Source: Hyphomonadaceae bacterium
Lineage (GTDB): Bacteria > Pseudomonadota > Alphaproteobacteria > Caulobacterales > Hyphomonadaceae
DNA: 64,000 nucleotides
NCBI GenBank assembly: GCA_947474455.1
Contig: CANJIL010000005.1
Span: 1 to 64,000, forward strand
Direction: 5' to 3'
Shown here: piece after piece, positions 28,665-37,114 of the stretch
How positions within the stretch are numbered: position 1 is the first letter of the stretch
Layout: every line of letters begins with the position of its first letter
The notes under the pieces: model-generated
Database searches by the model: none
The model's input: the letters and a program-made list of their open reading frames with translations, nothing else
Told to the model about the DNA's origin: nothing
Made by a program: the position numbers and the translations under genes

Positions 28665-29180
28665 ATGCCCCACATCACAGCAGAGCAGGGCGACATCAAC
28701 CGCACGAAGGTCGAGGCCATCGTAAACGCCGCCAATTCCCCCTGCTGGGCGGCGGCGGGGTCGATGGCGCAATCCATCGCGCGGCCGGCCCCGGCCTCCT
28801 GGCCGAATGCCGCGCGCTTGGCGGCTGTCCCACCGGCGAGGCGCGCATCACCGGCGCCTACAATCTCCCGCATCGCCACGTGATCCACACGGTCGGCCCC
28901 ATCTGGCGCGGTGGAAGCGAGGGCGAGGGGGGCGTGCTGGCGAACTGTTACCGAAATTCATTGCAACTGGGGGTCGAGCATGCCTGCCGCTCGGTTGCCT
29001 TTCCCTCCATCTCCACCGGCGCCTATGGCTACCCGCTTCCCGCAGCCGCCGAGATTGCCGTGCGGTCCGCTCGCGAATTTCTCGCGGGCGAAGACTTCGC
29101 GCCTGACGTGCTGTTCTGTTGCTTCAGCGCGGATGCGCTCGCAATCTGCCGCGCCGTGCTCGGCAAGCAACGCCAGTCAA
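28665..29180 (+). pseudogene. Broken macrodomain (ADP-ribose deacetylase-type) gene
   Basis: Divergent from purL. The 5' part from ATG 28665 reads [20 protein letters not shown] in one frame; after a one-base loss at about 28737-28742 the macrodomain continues in another frame with [28 protein letters not shown], and [13 protein letters not shown], all diagnostic of O-acetyl-ADP-ribose deacetylases. The catalytic Asn-Ala-Asn and the GGGG-V-D loop are split by the shift. No stop occurs at the normal end near 29180: the frame runs on to 29941, antisense to the pseudouridine synthase. Dead gene, or one-base sequencing error with a lost stop. Confidence 0.75.
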
Positions 29181-29950
29181 ATCCCGCCGCCAGCGGCCGC
29201 CACCAATGCCGCACGCTCTGCATCCGTCAGATGGCGCCATTTGCCTTCGGGCAGCTCGCCGAGCAGCAGCGGGCCAATACGCACACGGACAAGATCCGCA
29301 ACGTCGAGATCGACCAGCTCGCACATCCTGCGGATCTGCCGGTTGCGCCCTTCCGTCAGCACGAAGCGCAGCACCTGCATGTCTTCCAGCGTCACCTTCG
29401 CAGGCTTCAGCTGCCGCCCATCAAGCTCCAGGCCATGACGAAGCTTCTGGATCTTCGCGCGATCCACCTTGCCCTTCACCGTGACGATGTACTCCTTGTC
29501 GATCGGCGATTCAGGGCCGATCAGCGCCTTCGCCAGAACGCCGTCTTCCGACAGCAACAGCAGCCCCCGACTGTCCTGGTCCAGTCGCCCCAATGGGGGG
29601 AGGCTCGCGCGCGAACTTGGCGCAATGCCCAGGCCGACCTGGTTCTCCGCTGTCAGCAGCCGCGCGGCGGGAATCTGCCCCGGATCAGGCTGGGCCGACA
29701 CAATCCCCGCCGGCTTGTTGATCATGACCGAGATCTGCGCCGCGAGCCCCAGTTCGGCGCGGTCGTTCAGCACCAGCGTCTGCCCCGCCGCGATCTTGCG
29801 GCCGACATCGGTCACGCGTTCGCCATCTATCAACACCGCGCCGGCGGCAATCAGCTCCTCCGCCTCTCGCCGCGAACACACGCCCGATTGCGCCAGCCAT
29901 TTGTTGACGCGCTGGGGCTCCTCGCCATCGTATGTGCGTGACCAGCTCAA
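29177..29950 (-). CDS. 23S rRNA pseudouridine synthase, RluB/RluF family
   Basis: 257 residues with N-terminal S4 RNA-binding domain (about 12-60; [20 protein letters not shown]) and RsuA-type synthase domain (about 75-240). The catalytic Asp is in [14 protein letters not shown] (about 120-133), with [12 protein letters not shown] before it and [14 protein letters not shown] after. No ATG is present in frame at the front; TTG 29950 is the likely start, 11 bases after the cinA-like stop. The 3' end overlaps the decayed macrodomain gene. The target uridine cannot be fixed by eye. Confidence 0.88.
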   Translation of the reverse strand: MSWSRTYDGEEPQRVNKWLAQSGVCSRREAEELIAAGAVLIDGERVTDVGRKIAAGQTLVLNDRAELGLAAQISVMINKPAGIVSAQPDPGQIPAARLLTAENQVGLGIAPSSRASLPPLGRLDQDSRGLLLLSEDGVLAKALIGPESPIDKEYIVTVKGKVDRAKIQKLRHGLELDGRQLKPAKVTLEDMQVLRFVLTEGRNRQIRRMCELVDLDVADLVRVRIGPLLLGELPEGKWRHLTDAERAALVAAAGGGI

Positions 29951-29960
29951 CTGTTCGTTC

Positions 29961-30734
29961 TCAATCCTTTGGATCGATCTCGGGCTTTACGCCCTGGGCC
30001 TTCACGAGTTCGATCAGCGCTTCCAGGCTTGCCGCAATAAGATCCGGATCGCGGCATCGCGCCACCAGGTTGACGCCGTACTCCATCGTCTTGCCATTAA
30101 GGCGCATGAACGGATAGGAGCCGAAGCTCACCTCCGGGCGGGCCTTAGCCAGCGCCCCAAGCGCATCGGCGATATCGCCTTCGCGCATTCCAACGCCACG
30201 CACCGTGTGCGCATAGACCACCGCCCCGCCGCGTATGCGATGCCCGACATCCTGCAGCATGCCCCGCATCACAGAGGGAATTCCCGCCATCACGAACACA
30301 TTGCCGATCAAGAACCCCGGCGCCGCCGACACGGGATTCTGGATCAGCTCCGCTCCCGCCGGGATGCGCGCCATCCGCATCCGCCCTTCGGTAAGGTCCT
30401 GGCCCCGCGCCTCATACCAGGGCTTCAGGATCGCCACGGCATCGGCCCGGACATCAATGGGTCGCCCGAACGCCGCCGCCACCGCATCGGCCGTAATGTC
30501 GTCGTGCGTCGGCCCGATGCCGCCGGTCGTAAACACATAATCGTGCCGGGTGCGTAGCACATCGACCGTCCGGACGATCGTATCGTGCACATCCGGGATC
30601 ACGCGCGCCTCGCGGACATCGACGCCCAACGGATGAAGAAACTCCGCGATCGTCTTCAGGTTTGAATCCTGCGTTCGTCCGGAGAGAAGCTCGTCTCCGA
30701 TGAGGATCACTGCAGCGGTTACTGTTCGGGCCAT
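29961..30734 (-). CDS. CinA-like molybdopterin-binding domain protein
   Basis: 257 residues consisting only of the N-terminal CinA/MoCF domain (COG1058); the C-terminal nicotinamide-nucleotide deamidase part is absent. Motifs: AVILIGDELLSGRTQDSN (about 8-25), FTTGGIGPTHDDITADAV (about 68-85) and an Ile/Gly-rich PVSAAPGFLIGNVFVMAG stretch. Similar stand-alone proteins may act as pyrophosphatases on nucleotide sugars or dinucleotides; here the substrate is unknown. It is cotranscribed with the pseudouridine synthase. Confidence 0.87.
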   Translation of the reverse strand: MARTVTAAVILIGDELLSGRTQDSNLKTIAEFLHPLGVDVREARVIPDVHDTIVRTVDVLRTRHDYVFTTGGIGPTHDDITADAVAAAFGRPIDVRADAVAILKPWYEARGQDLTEGRMRMARIPAGAELIQNPVSAAPGFLIGNVFVMAGIPSVMRGMLQDVGHRIRGGAVVYAHTVRGVGMREGDIADALGALAKARPEVSFGSYPFMRLNGKTMEYGVNLVARCRDPDLIAASLEALIELVKAQGVKPEIDPKD

Positions 30735-30742
30735 GCGTTCAG

Positions 30743-30757
30743 TTAACGCCGTGTTGA
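30743..30757. promoter_or_regulatory. Near-consensus CtrA box upstream of the Tad trio
   Basis: TTAACGCCGTGTTGA matches TTAA-N7-TTAA with one mismatch. It lies between the cinA-like gene and the TadE-like gene, about 130 bases upstream of the latter. Pilus genes in Caulobacter are CtrA-controlled, so the site is plausible but short enough to occur by chance. Confidence 0.3.
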
Positions 30758-30884
30758 AACGGCGTCCAGCGGTGAAGGCCGTGTAAACGCGGCGCGCGAG
30801 TTTCTTTGCAAACTGCCGGTCCCCTTCAGCGGATAATTAAACCTGAAGGCGCATAATCGTCATGCGGTAAAAGGCGGGATACCC

Positions 30885-31403
30885 ATGAGGACGCACAAGC
30901 GCCTCTCCGGAGCGGAGGGCGGCAACGTGATGATCGAGTTCGCGCTTCTCGCGCCGGTGTTCTTCATGCTGGTGATGGGGCTGATCGAGTTCGTTCTCTA
31001 CCAGTACAAGACCTACGCGCTGAACCACATCGTCTATGAAGCGACGCGCAATCTCCAGACCGGGGAAGTCTGGAGCGCAGGAGACGCGGAAGCCAGGCGC
31101 GCCAAGTTCGACGAGATGTGCGCGGAATCGGCTGGCGCGCTGATGAACTGCGAAGAGGTCCAGTGGGACGTGCGCGCCTATGACGCGCTCAACGAGATCG
31201 AATACCCTCCTGTTGAGTACGACGAAGACGGTCTGCCGACCAACTTCGTGTTCGAGCCGGGAGACGCCAACCAGTATTCGGTCGTGCGCGCTTCCATCCA
31301 CCACGAGTTCATCACGCCATTCATGGCTGAGCTGTTCCGGATGGGACCAGATCAACCCGCGATCGTGAACAGCTTCTGCATCGTCAGAAACGAGCCGTGG
31401 TGA
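30885..31403 (+). CDS. TadE-like pseudopilin
   Basis: 172 residues; the N-terminal TadE signature GGNVMIEFALLAPVFFMLVM (about 11-30) has the Gly-x-x-x-x-Glu pattern of pseudopilin processing followed by the hydrophobic helix, and the rest is a small periplasmic domain with paired Cys. Processed by a prepilin peptidase (not in this window) and thought to aid assembly of Tad/Flp pili. First gene of a three-gene operon; the stop overlaps the next start region by seven bases (31397-31403). Confidence 0.85.
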   Translation: MRTHKRLSGAEGGNVMIEFALLAPVFFMLVMGLIEFVLYQYKTYALNHIVYEATRNLQTGEVWSAGDAEARRAKFDEMCAESAGALMNCEEVQWDVRAYDALNEIEYPPVEYDEDGLPTNFVFEPGDANQYSVVRASIHHEFITPFMAELFRMGPDQPAIVNSFCIVRNEPW

Positions 31404-31987
31404 ACATGCGCATCTCCTCCTTCATGCCGCGCGTGTTTCGCGACGTTCGCGGCGTCGCCGCCGCCGAATTCGCGCTGATCGCGCCCGCTCTTATCTTTTT
31501 GGTTATGGGCGTGCTCGAAATGTCGTTCCGCTTCAGGGCCGCGGAAGAGGCGACGCGCTACGTTCACCAGATCGCCGACCTCGTCTCGCGCGACGCCAGC
31601 CTTACGACTGAATCGCTGGAGGAGATGCGCCATGCGGCGACCTTCATGATGGCGCCGGTCGACACGAGCGACAGTATCGACCTCGACGTTTCCTCGATCG
31701 GCTTCACGGGCGTCGATGCAACGCCCGCATTCCTGTGGCGCCGCGTTGCTGGAACCCCGGTTGCGTTCAACGTCGAAGACGCCGAAGGCATGGGCCTTGA
31801 AGACGAGTCGGTTATTCGCGTCGGCGTTCGTTACAATTACCAGTCCACCCTGTCAGACCTGTTTGGCGGCGGCTTCATGGCGATCGAACGGTCCGCCTAT
31901 GCCCGCCCGCGCGTCGAGCGGCTTGTTGAGCTTGACGGCGTAACCGACGACGGCGGGGCAGTCGCATATTTCGATACTGCAGAGTGA
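31397..31987 (+). CDS. TadE/TadF-like pseudopilin
   Basis: 196 residues with a second TadE-type signature, RGVAAAEFALIAPALIFLVM (about 15-34), in which Glu is at position +5 of the mature protein, and a beta-rich periplasmic domain. The pair TadE plus TadF followed by TadG is the usual arrangement for Flp pilus minor components. Overlap with both neighbours indicates translational coupling. Start GTG 31397 or ATG 31403 is possible. Confidence 0.83.
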   Translation: MVNMRISSFMPRVFRDVRGVAAAEFALIAPALIFLVMGVLEMSFRFRAAEEATRYVHQIADLVSRDASLTTESLEEMRHAATFMMAPVDTSDSIDLDVSSIGFTGVDATPAFLWRRVAGTPVAFNVEDAEGMGLEDESVIRVGVRYNYQSTLSDLFGGGFMAIERSAYARPRVERLVELDGVTDDGGAVAYFDTAE

Positions 31988-32040
31988 TTTCTAGCGGGCA
32001 GGGCGCGCAGAATCGCGCCGTACGAAAAATGGGAACGGCC

Positions 32041-34533
32041 ATGTTCAGGTCAATCGGCAAATTCGCTGCGAATACCAGAGGCGCCTTCGCCATGCAGTTT
32101 GCGCTGCTGGCGATCCCGCTGACGGTCTGCACGGGCCTCGCCATCGACGGCGGCCGCGCCTTCCTCGCACGCTTCGAACTCGCTTCGGCGCTGGACGCCG
32201 CGGCTTTGGCTGTTGGCTCGACCCTGCAGAATGACGCTGACCTCGACGCCATCGCGGCGAAGTTCGTCAACAGCAACTTCCGGACAGAGCACGCCACGCC
32301 GATCGAACTCGAACTCGTCCCCGGGGCGGAGGACTCGCTGACCCTCAAGGGGAATGTGACGATCAGCACGTTCTTCATGCCGATCATCGGGCAGCCTTAC
32401 GTAACCGTGGCGGCCGAAAGCGAAGTGCGGCACGGCGGCAGCAACGTTGAGGTCGCGCTTGTGCTCGACATCACGGGCTCGATGAACGCGACACGCATGG
32501 CTGGGCTCACCAGCGCCGCCAAGATCCTGATTGATAAGGTCGTGAACACCGTCCAGACGCCGTTCTTCTCCAAGATCGCCATCACGCCCTGGTCGCAGAG
32601 CGTTTATCTGGGCTCGACGCACGTGAATGCAGGCGTTGTCGAGGAGCTGCGCGGCACGCTGACAGGCTCTACCTCGATCTCCGCCGCCGGGTGGCGCAAT
32701 GGCTCGACAACCACCAAGACGATCAGCGAGGCGGGCTGGCGCACGACCGCCGGAGCCAAGACCATCGCCAACGCGGGCGCAAACGGCGCCGGCGGGATCG
32801 ACTGGCGGTGGGGCCCTTCCCGTAACATTACGGGCTTCGCCAAGGTCACCAGCAGCACGAGGATCCAGGTAACCACGAGCGCCAACCACGGCTATTCGAA
32901 CGGCGAGTTCGTCCGCTTCACCGGCATCACGACGGGCAGCTACACGGCTCTGAACAACAACATCTATCGGGTCGCGGACAAGACCAACACCACCTTCAAC
33001 CTCAGAAATATCGCGGATACGGCCTACATCACGCCGCCCGCGGGTAGCACGTCCTCGACCGGCGCCTCGCAGCGCTGCCATGACAGCGCCTGCAATGTCG
33101 GCATTACCACGACCTCGGCCTTCACGGGGCTCGCCGCGGGCGACTTCGTGAACATCACTGGCACGAGCGGCTTCCCGGGAACTCAAACGCCGAACGCTAT
33201 CAACAACTCGGCGACAACCACCTGGGTGGTGGCCAACGTGCCGTCGACCACGCGCTTCACGCTGGCGAACTGGAACGGCCCCAACTTCGGCGCGACGATG
33301 AACTCGGGCGGCGGAACCGTTTCCGAATGCCTTGTTTCCGATTGCCGCTATCGCGTCACGACCTCGGCCGCCCACAGCTTCGCCGCCACGGACTACGTCT
33401 ACATTTGGGGCATGACCGAAACCGGCAGCGGCACGAACGGCAACAGCGACGCAAACACGACATGGAGCGTTTCCAGCCCGTCCGGATCGGTTTTCTACCT
33501 GCCTGGCAACGGTAAAAACTACAAGGACTGGTCCTCGGGCGGTTCGGCCGCGGAATGCGCGCTGGCGACTTGCAATGTGCAGATCACGTCGGCGTCTCAT
33601 GGCCTCGCGGTGGATGCGCGCGTCGAGATCAAGGGCGCCACGGGACTGACCGGCATCAATACCTGCGCGCTGTCGAGTTCGGGTCAGTGCAGTTCGGGCA
33701 GCAATCTCGTGTGGCGTATTTCGGCGGTGGCCGGCAACGTCCTCACGCTTGCCGACACCAGCCCCGCCCTGTCCAACATGTCGGGCGCATACGGCTCCGG
33801 CGGCACGCTTCAATGCACCACCTACGGCTGCAATCGCCTCTGGTTCACCAACGGGAGCGGCAGCGAGCGTGTCTACCGGCCGAGCGAGTGCCTGGTCGAG
33901 CGCTATGGCGAGAACGCTTACACGGATGTCGATCCGGCTGACGCGCCGCTTGGCATTCTGTACACGGGCGATGGAACTTGCATAACGGACAACTACGCAA
34001 CGCCGCTCACCGCCGACAAGGCGCGCCTCAACACCGCGATCGACGATCTGCAAACCGGCGGCTCCACGGCGGGGCAGCTTGGCATGGCATGGGGATGGTA
34101 CATGCTGTCGCCCAACTTCGCGAGCATCTGGGACAAGGAAGCGGTCAACCAGCCGATGCCCTATGCGACGCCCCTACTGGCCAAGGTTGTCGTTCTGATG
34201 ACCGATGGTGAGTTCAACTTCGCCACTTGCAGCGGCGTTTCCTCGGGTACGATAAACTCAAGCATCTGCGTCCCTGACGACGCCGGGGATACCACGGCTT
34301 CCAAGCATGCCGCATTCAAGCAGGCCGAAGCGTTTTGCACCGCGATGAAGGAGCAGAACATCATCATCTACACGGTCGGCCTCGAACTCAACACCGCGCT
34401 CTACAGCGACGACTTCCTGCTGGGGTGCGCCTCCAGCCCGGAGCACGCCTTCCTGGCGGACGACAACGCCGAACTCGAGGATGCCTTCAAGGACATCGCC
34501 ACATCGATCTCACGCCTGCGTATTTCCAAATAG
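32041..34533 (+). CDS. TadG-like von Willebrand A protein with four tandem modules
   Basis: 830 residues from ATG 32041, chosen because GGGAAC lies five bases upstream. N-terminal pseudopilin-like helix (about 12-36; GAFAMQFALLAIPLTVCTGL). A vWA domain starts near 138 with the MIDAS-type DITGSM (143-148), is interrupted by about 520 residues, and resumes with LLAKVVVLMTDGEFN (TDGE at about 721-724) and a C-terminal domain to 830. The insert holds four repeats of 76-86 residues (268-598), each ending in C-x4-C. Family role: secreted or envelope component of Tad/Flp pili or surface adhesion. The insert is unusual for TadG. Confidence 0.85.
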   Translation: MFRSIGKFAANTRGAFAMQFALLAIPLTVCTGLAIDGGRAFLARFELASALDAAALAVGSTLQNDADLDAIAAKFVNSNFRTEHATPIELELVPGAEDSLTLKGNVTISTFFMPIIGQPYVTVAAESEVRHGGSNVEVALVLDITGSMNATRMAGLTSAAKILIDKVVNTVQTPFFSKIAITPWSQSVYLGSTHVNAGVVEELRGTLTGSTSISAAGWRNGSTTTKTISEAGWRTTAGAKTIANAGANGAGGIDWRWGPSRNITGFAKVTSSTRIQVTTSANHGYSNGEFVRFTGITTGSYTALNNNIYRVADKTNTTFNLRNIADTAYITPPAGSTSSTGASQRCHDSACNVGITTTSAFTGLAAGDFVNITGTSGFPGTQTPNAINNSATTTWVVANVPSTTRFTLANWNGPNFGATMNSGGGTVSECLVSDCRYRVTTSAAHSFAATDYVYIWGMTETGSGTNGNSDANTTWSVSSPSGSVFYLPGNGKNYKDWSSGGSAAECALATCNVQITSASHGLAVDARVEIKGATGLTGINTCALSSSGQCSSGSNLVWRISAVAGNVLTLADTSPALSNMSGAYGSGGTLQCTTYGCNRLWFTNGSGSERVYRPSECLVERYGENAYTDVDPADAPLGILYTGDGTCITDNYATPLTADKARLNTAIDDLQTGGSTAGQLGMAWGWYMLSPNFASIWDKEAVNQPMPYATPLLAKVVVLMTDGEFNFATCSGVSSGTINSSICVPDDAGDTTASKHAAFKQAEAFCTAMKEQNIIIYTVGLELNTALYSDDFLLGCASSPEHAFLADDNAELEDAFKDIATSISRLRISK
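32842..33834 (+). repeat. Four tandem 76-86 aa beta-rich modules with C-x4-C ends
   Basis: Protein-level repeats in the TadG-like gene: units at 32842-33096, 33097-33348, 33349-33576 and 33577-33834 (85, 84, 76 and 86 codons). Each has an opening strand with TTSA or ITSA and, in most, a His-Gly or His-Ser (SANHGYS, SAAHSFA, SASHGLA), then a V-x-I/F-x-G turn, an Asn-rich loop before WxV or YRV, a F-x-L strand, a Gly-Gly stretch, and a Cys-x4-Cys-Asn/Arg end (RCHDSACN, ECLVSDCR, ECALATCN, QCTTYGCN). The pattern resembles FCCH-like beta modules found in phage structural proteins, by eye only. Confidence 0.7.
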
Positions 34534-34554
34534 CACTCCCGCGTGATCGGATCC

Positions 34555-34583
34555 GGCCGGGCTGGAGACAGCCCGGCCTGTTT
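34555..34583. terminator. Rho-independent terminator between convergent genes
   Basis: A perfect nine-base stem GGCCGGGCT / AGCCCGGCC with a six-base loop, followed by TGTTTC. It lies 22 bases after the TadG-like stop and directly before the end of the convergent gene at 34584, so it ends the Tad-like operon. Confidence 0.8.
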
Positions 34584-35516
34584 CTAGCCCGCCACCCTCA
34601 GGCTTTCCGCAACTGTCTTCGCCGCCGGCGTGTCCATCGCATTCAATTCGCCGAAGCGTTTCAGCGCCAGCCGCCACAACCATTTCGCGTTGCTGGCGCG
34701 CCCTACTGCGGCGGCGTGATCCCCGGCCAGCCCGGTGAGTTCTGCAAGCGCCAGCCCCTGCGCTGTCTCGCGCGCAGCGTTCAGCAGTTTCTCGGCCTCG
34801 TCGTTCTGACCGGCTGCGAGTGCCGCCTTGATCGGGGCGAACGGGTCAGCGTGGGCGGTGGCGGGCGGGGTGGCGCTGGGCGAGGGTGTGACGGCTGGAA
34901 GGGTGGCGGCCGGGGGTGCGGCCGCGCTTGGCTTTGCCGGGGCTGGTATAGATGTGGATGCGGCAGGTATCGGCGCCAGAGTGGCGGTTGAAGGAAAAAG
35001 AGGAGGGAGCGCCGCTGCTGGCGGCGCGGGCGTCAACAATGGCGGCGCGGCGGCCGTCGCCGGCGGCGCCGATGTCGCAACGGGTTTCGCCGCCACAGGC
35101 GCCGGAGGCGGCGGCTCGGCCATGCGCGCTGCAACAACGGACGCCGCTACGACTGGCGCCATGACGACCTGTTCGGCGGCAGGAGCAGGCGTCGGCGCAG
35201 CGGGTGGAGCAATCTCGCCTGATCGCCAGTCGCGGTCAGCGGCACGCTGGGAATAGTAGGATTCAGCAGCGCCCAGAGTCGCATCCCGCTCGGCTTTCTC
35301 CGCCGCCAATTGCGCCTGGTCGGGGCCCATGAGCGCTGCTTTGCCCAGCAGCGCGACGCCGGCGGCAAGGCCCAGCACGCCGGCAATCGCCAGCCATGGC
35401 ATGTCCGGGGCAGGCGGAAAGATATTCGCGCCGGCGGACCAGCTGGTCCATCCCAGATAGCCTCCACCTCCGGCCAGAACAACGCCGAGCAGGCAGTAAA
35501 CAATGCGTACCAACAT
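34584..35516 (-). CDS. Hypothetical Pro/Ala-rich membrane protein
   Basis: 310 residues. Two N-terminal helices (about 5-25 and 40-62; LVRIVYCLLGVVLAGGGGYL, WLAIAGVLGLAAGVALLG), a short charged segment, a very long Pro/Ala-rich linker (about 100-225) and a small helical C-terminal domain (about 228-305; PIKAALAAGQNDEAEKLLNA, a TPR-like helix pair). The linker could span the periplasm. No family recognised. Convergent with the TadG-like gene across a terminator. Confidence 0.7.
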   Translation of the reverse strand: MLVRIVYCLLGVVLAGGGGYLGWTSWSAGANIFPPAPDMPWLAIAGVLGLAAGVALLGKAALMGPDQAQLAAEKAERDATLGAAESYYSQRAADRDWRSGEIAPPAAPTPAPAAEQVVMAPVVAASVVAARMAEPPPPAPVAAKPVATSAPPATAAAPPLLTPAPPAAALPPLFPSTATLAPIPAASTSIPAPAKPSAAAPPAATLPAVTPSPSATPPATAHADPFAPIKAALAAGQNDEAEKLLNAARETAQGLALAELTGLAGDHAAAVGRASNAKWLWRLALKRFGELNAMDTPAAKTVAESLRVAG

Positions 35517-35958
35517 CTCGCCACCCCAAGCGGTCCACGTCGTCGTCGCGCGGTCCCGATCCGGCCGGGCTGCGGACCCCCGGCGTGGAGAAGGCTTAGC
35601 TGCTTCCCTGTCAGCCCGAAACCCAAAACACGCAGCGCGCGCCGTGCGGCGTTTTCATCACGCGACCCCAGGGTTAAGGACGGCCTGATATCTCTGGCGA
35701 CGCGTCCCCATCGCGCCATTCCGCAGAGCCAGGCGCCAGCTGCGCCATAGGTACAGTCAGCCCGCGAAACCTGTGCAAACTTGCAGAACCGGACGCGCGG
35801 CTTGCACCCAACACCCTGAATTCTCGCCCGAAACAAAAGCTGCAGCGACTGCACCGCGTGTCTTCTATCGAAGCCCGGTCACTCGCTTTACATCGTTCAT
35901 ACCGGTGCATGAGCTGTCAGGCACAGAGGACCGATAACAAAAAAGATCCGAGCTTCCC
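35517..35958. other. 442-base intergenic stretch
   Basis: No coding potential with homology was found. The 5' region of the 310-residue membrane protein (minus) and of the small ORF at 35959 (plus) must lie here. A 15-base stretch at 35558-35572 repeats the sequence at 34550-34564. No RNA gene recognised. Confidence 0.4.
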
Positions 35959-36072
35959 ATGCAAAAGCACTTCGCAACTGTCCCGCGCCTTGTCGAACTT
36001 TCGACGCTCGGCGCGGTCTTCACTTTCCTGATTACAGCCACGCTTGGATCTTATGCGGTCGATGGCGCCTGA
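35959..36072 (+). CDS. Possible 37-residue membrane peptide
   Basis: Short ORF MQKHFATVPRLVELSTLGAV… with a hydrophobic stretch near residues 14-30 and a stop at 36070-36072. No strong ribosome site and no known family; it could be a chance ORF or a small membrane protein. Confidence 0.3.
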   Translation: MQKHFATVPRLVELSTLGAVFTFLITATLGSYAVDGA

Positions 36073-36170
36073 CCGGCCGTGACTGATCGGACACGGTGCG
36101 GCGCATGCCTGCTTTCAGGTAGGCCTGCGTTGCCCGTAGCCGGCGTCACACCTCCGCAAGGACCAGGACA

Positions 36171-36425
36171 ATGCTCAACGACATCTACGCCAACGCCCTT
36201 TCCACCCGCTCGCGCGAGGCGCAGGCTGCCTTCGACACGGCCCTTCGCCGGATCCGCAACTATCATGGCGACCCCATCGCCTCGCCTGACGTCATCCGCG
36301 GCGGCATGAGTTCGCGCTTGCCTCCGCCTGCGGTCGTGAACACGCCCACGTGGATCGACGGGCGCCGCTGCACGCCCGACGAACCACGTTCGGCGGACGC
36401 TCTGCACCCAGAAACGCTCCGGTAA
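36171..36425 (+). CDS. Hypothetical small protein
   Basis: 84 residues, helical N-terminal part (MLNDIYANALSTRSREAQAA, then FDTALRRIRNYHG) and a Pro-rich remainder. The start has AGGACCAGG about six bases upstream, which favours translation. No family recognised. It ends about 70 bases before the CHAP-domain gene. Confidence 0.5.
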   Translation: MLNDIYANALSTRSREAQAAFDTALRRIRNYHGDPIASPDVIRGGMSSRLPPPAVVNTPTWIDGRRCTPDEPRSADALHPETLR

Positions 36426-36493
36426 CTTTTCAACTGCGATCCGTCTGCGCCGTTCATCTGGCGCTCACCAAATCGCGCACATTCTCCACGCCC

Positions 36494-37114
36494 ATGACGC
36501 GCAGAGGACGGATTTTAGGGGCAAGGGCGCCGGTCTTCGGGCTGGTCGCGATTCTCGCATCCGCCTGCGCCAGTTCACGTCCTGCGCAGATCGTCTATGG
36601 ACGCGCCCCGCCGCCAGCAACGCCATCCGCCGTTCCGCCCTCGGTCAGGCTCGATCTCACAAGCGTTCCGTTCGACGCTTCTTTTGCTCCTGCTATCGTC
36701 GCTGAGGCGCCGCCGTCCGAATGCGTGCCTTTTGCTCGCTCCGTCTCGGGCGTGCAGATCTGGGGCGACGCCGTCACGTGGTGGGCGCAGGCGGAGAACA
36801 AGTATGCTCGCTCAGGGCGCCCTGCCGAGGGTTCGGTGCTCGTGCTGCGCGGCTGGAATGACGAGAAGCGCGGTCACGTCGCTGTGGTGAAGGCGATCGT
36901 GTCGGAGCGCATGATCCGCGTCGATCACGCCAACTGGATGCACAATGGCGAGGTCAGCATCAACGTGCCGGTGATCGATGTTTCGGCGGCCAATGACTGG
37001 TCGCAGGTGCGCGTCTGGCATGTGCCGGGCGGATACTGGGGCGGGCGCATCTATGACGCGCAGGGCTTCATCCATCCTTATCGGCTCAACGGCGGGGCGG
37101 GCCTCAGCGGTTGA
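36494..37114 (+). CDS. CHAP-domain lipoprotein (putative peptidoglycan amidase)
   Basis: 206 residues from ATG 36494. Signal sequence with lipobox LASACASS (Cys at about residue 22), a Pro-rich linker, then a CHAP domain (about 75-200). The catalytic Cys is in ECVPFARSVSGVQIWGDA (about 78-95) and the His in KRGHVAVVKAIVS (about 131-143). CHAP proteins cleave peptidoglycan stem peptides or glutathionylspermidine; this one probably acts in the periplasm. The 3' end overlaps the convergent GNAT gene by 11 bases. Confidence 0.8.
   Translation: MTRRGRILGARAPVFGLVAILASACASSRPAQIVYGRAPPPATPSAVPPSVRLDLTSVPFDASFAPAIVAEAPPSECVPFARSVSGVQIWGDAVTWWAQAENKYARSGRPAEGSVLVLRGWNDEKRGHVAVVKAIVSERMIRVDHANWMHNGEVSINVPVIDVSAANDWSQVRVWHVPGGYWGGRIYDAQGFIHPYRLNGGAGLSG

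Noticed and set aside
32050-34053. 667-codon open frame on the minus strand over the TadG-like gene
   Set aside because: Arg/Ala/Gly-rich composition with no motifs, entirely antisense to a gene with clear family features; typical GC-rich shadow frame.
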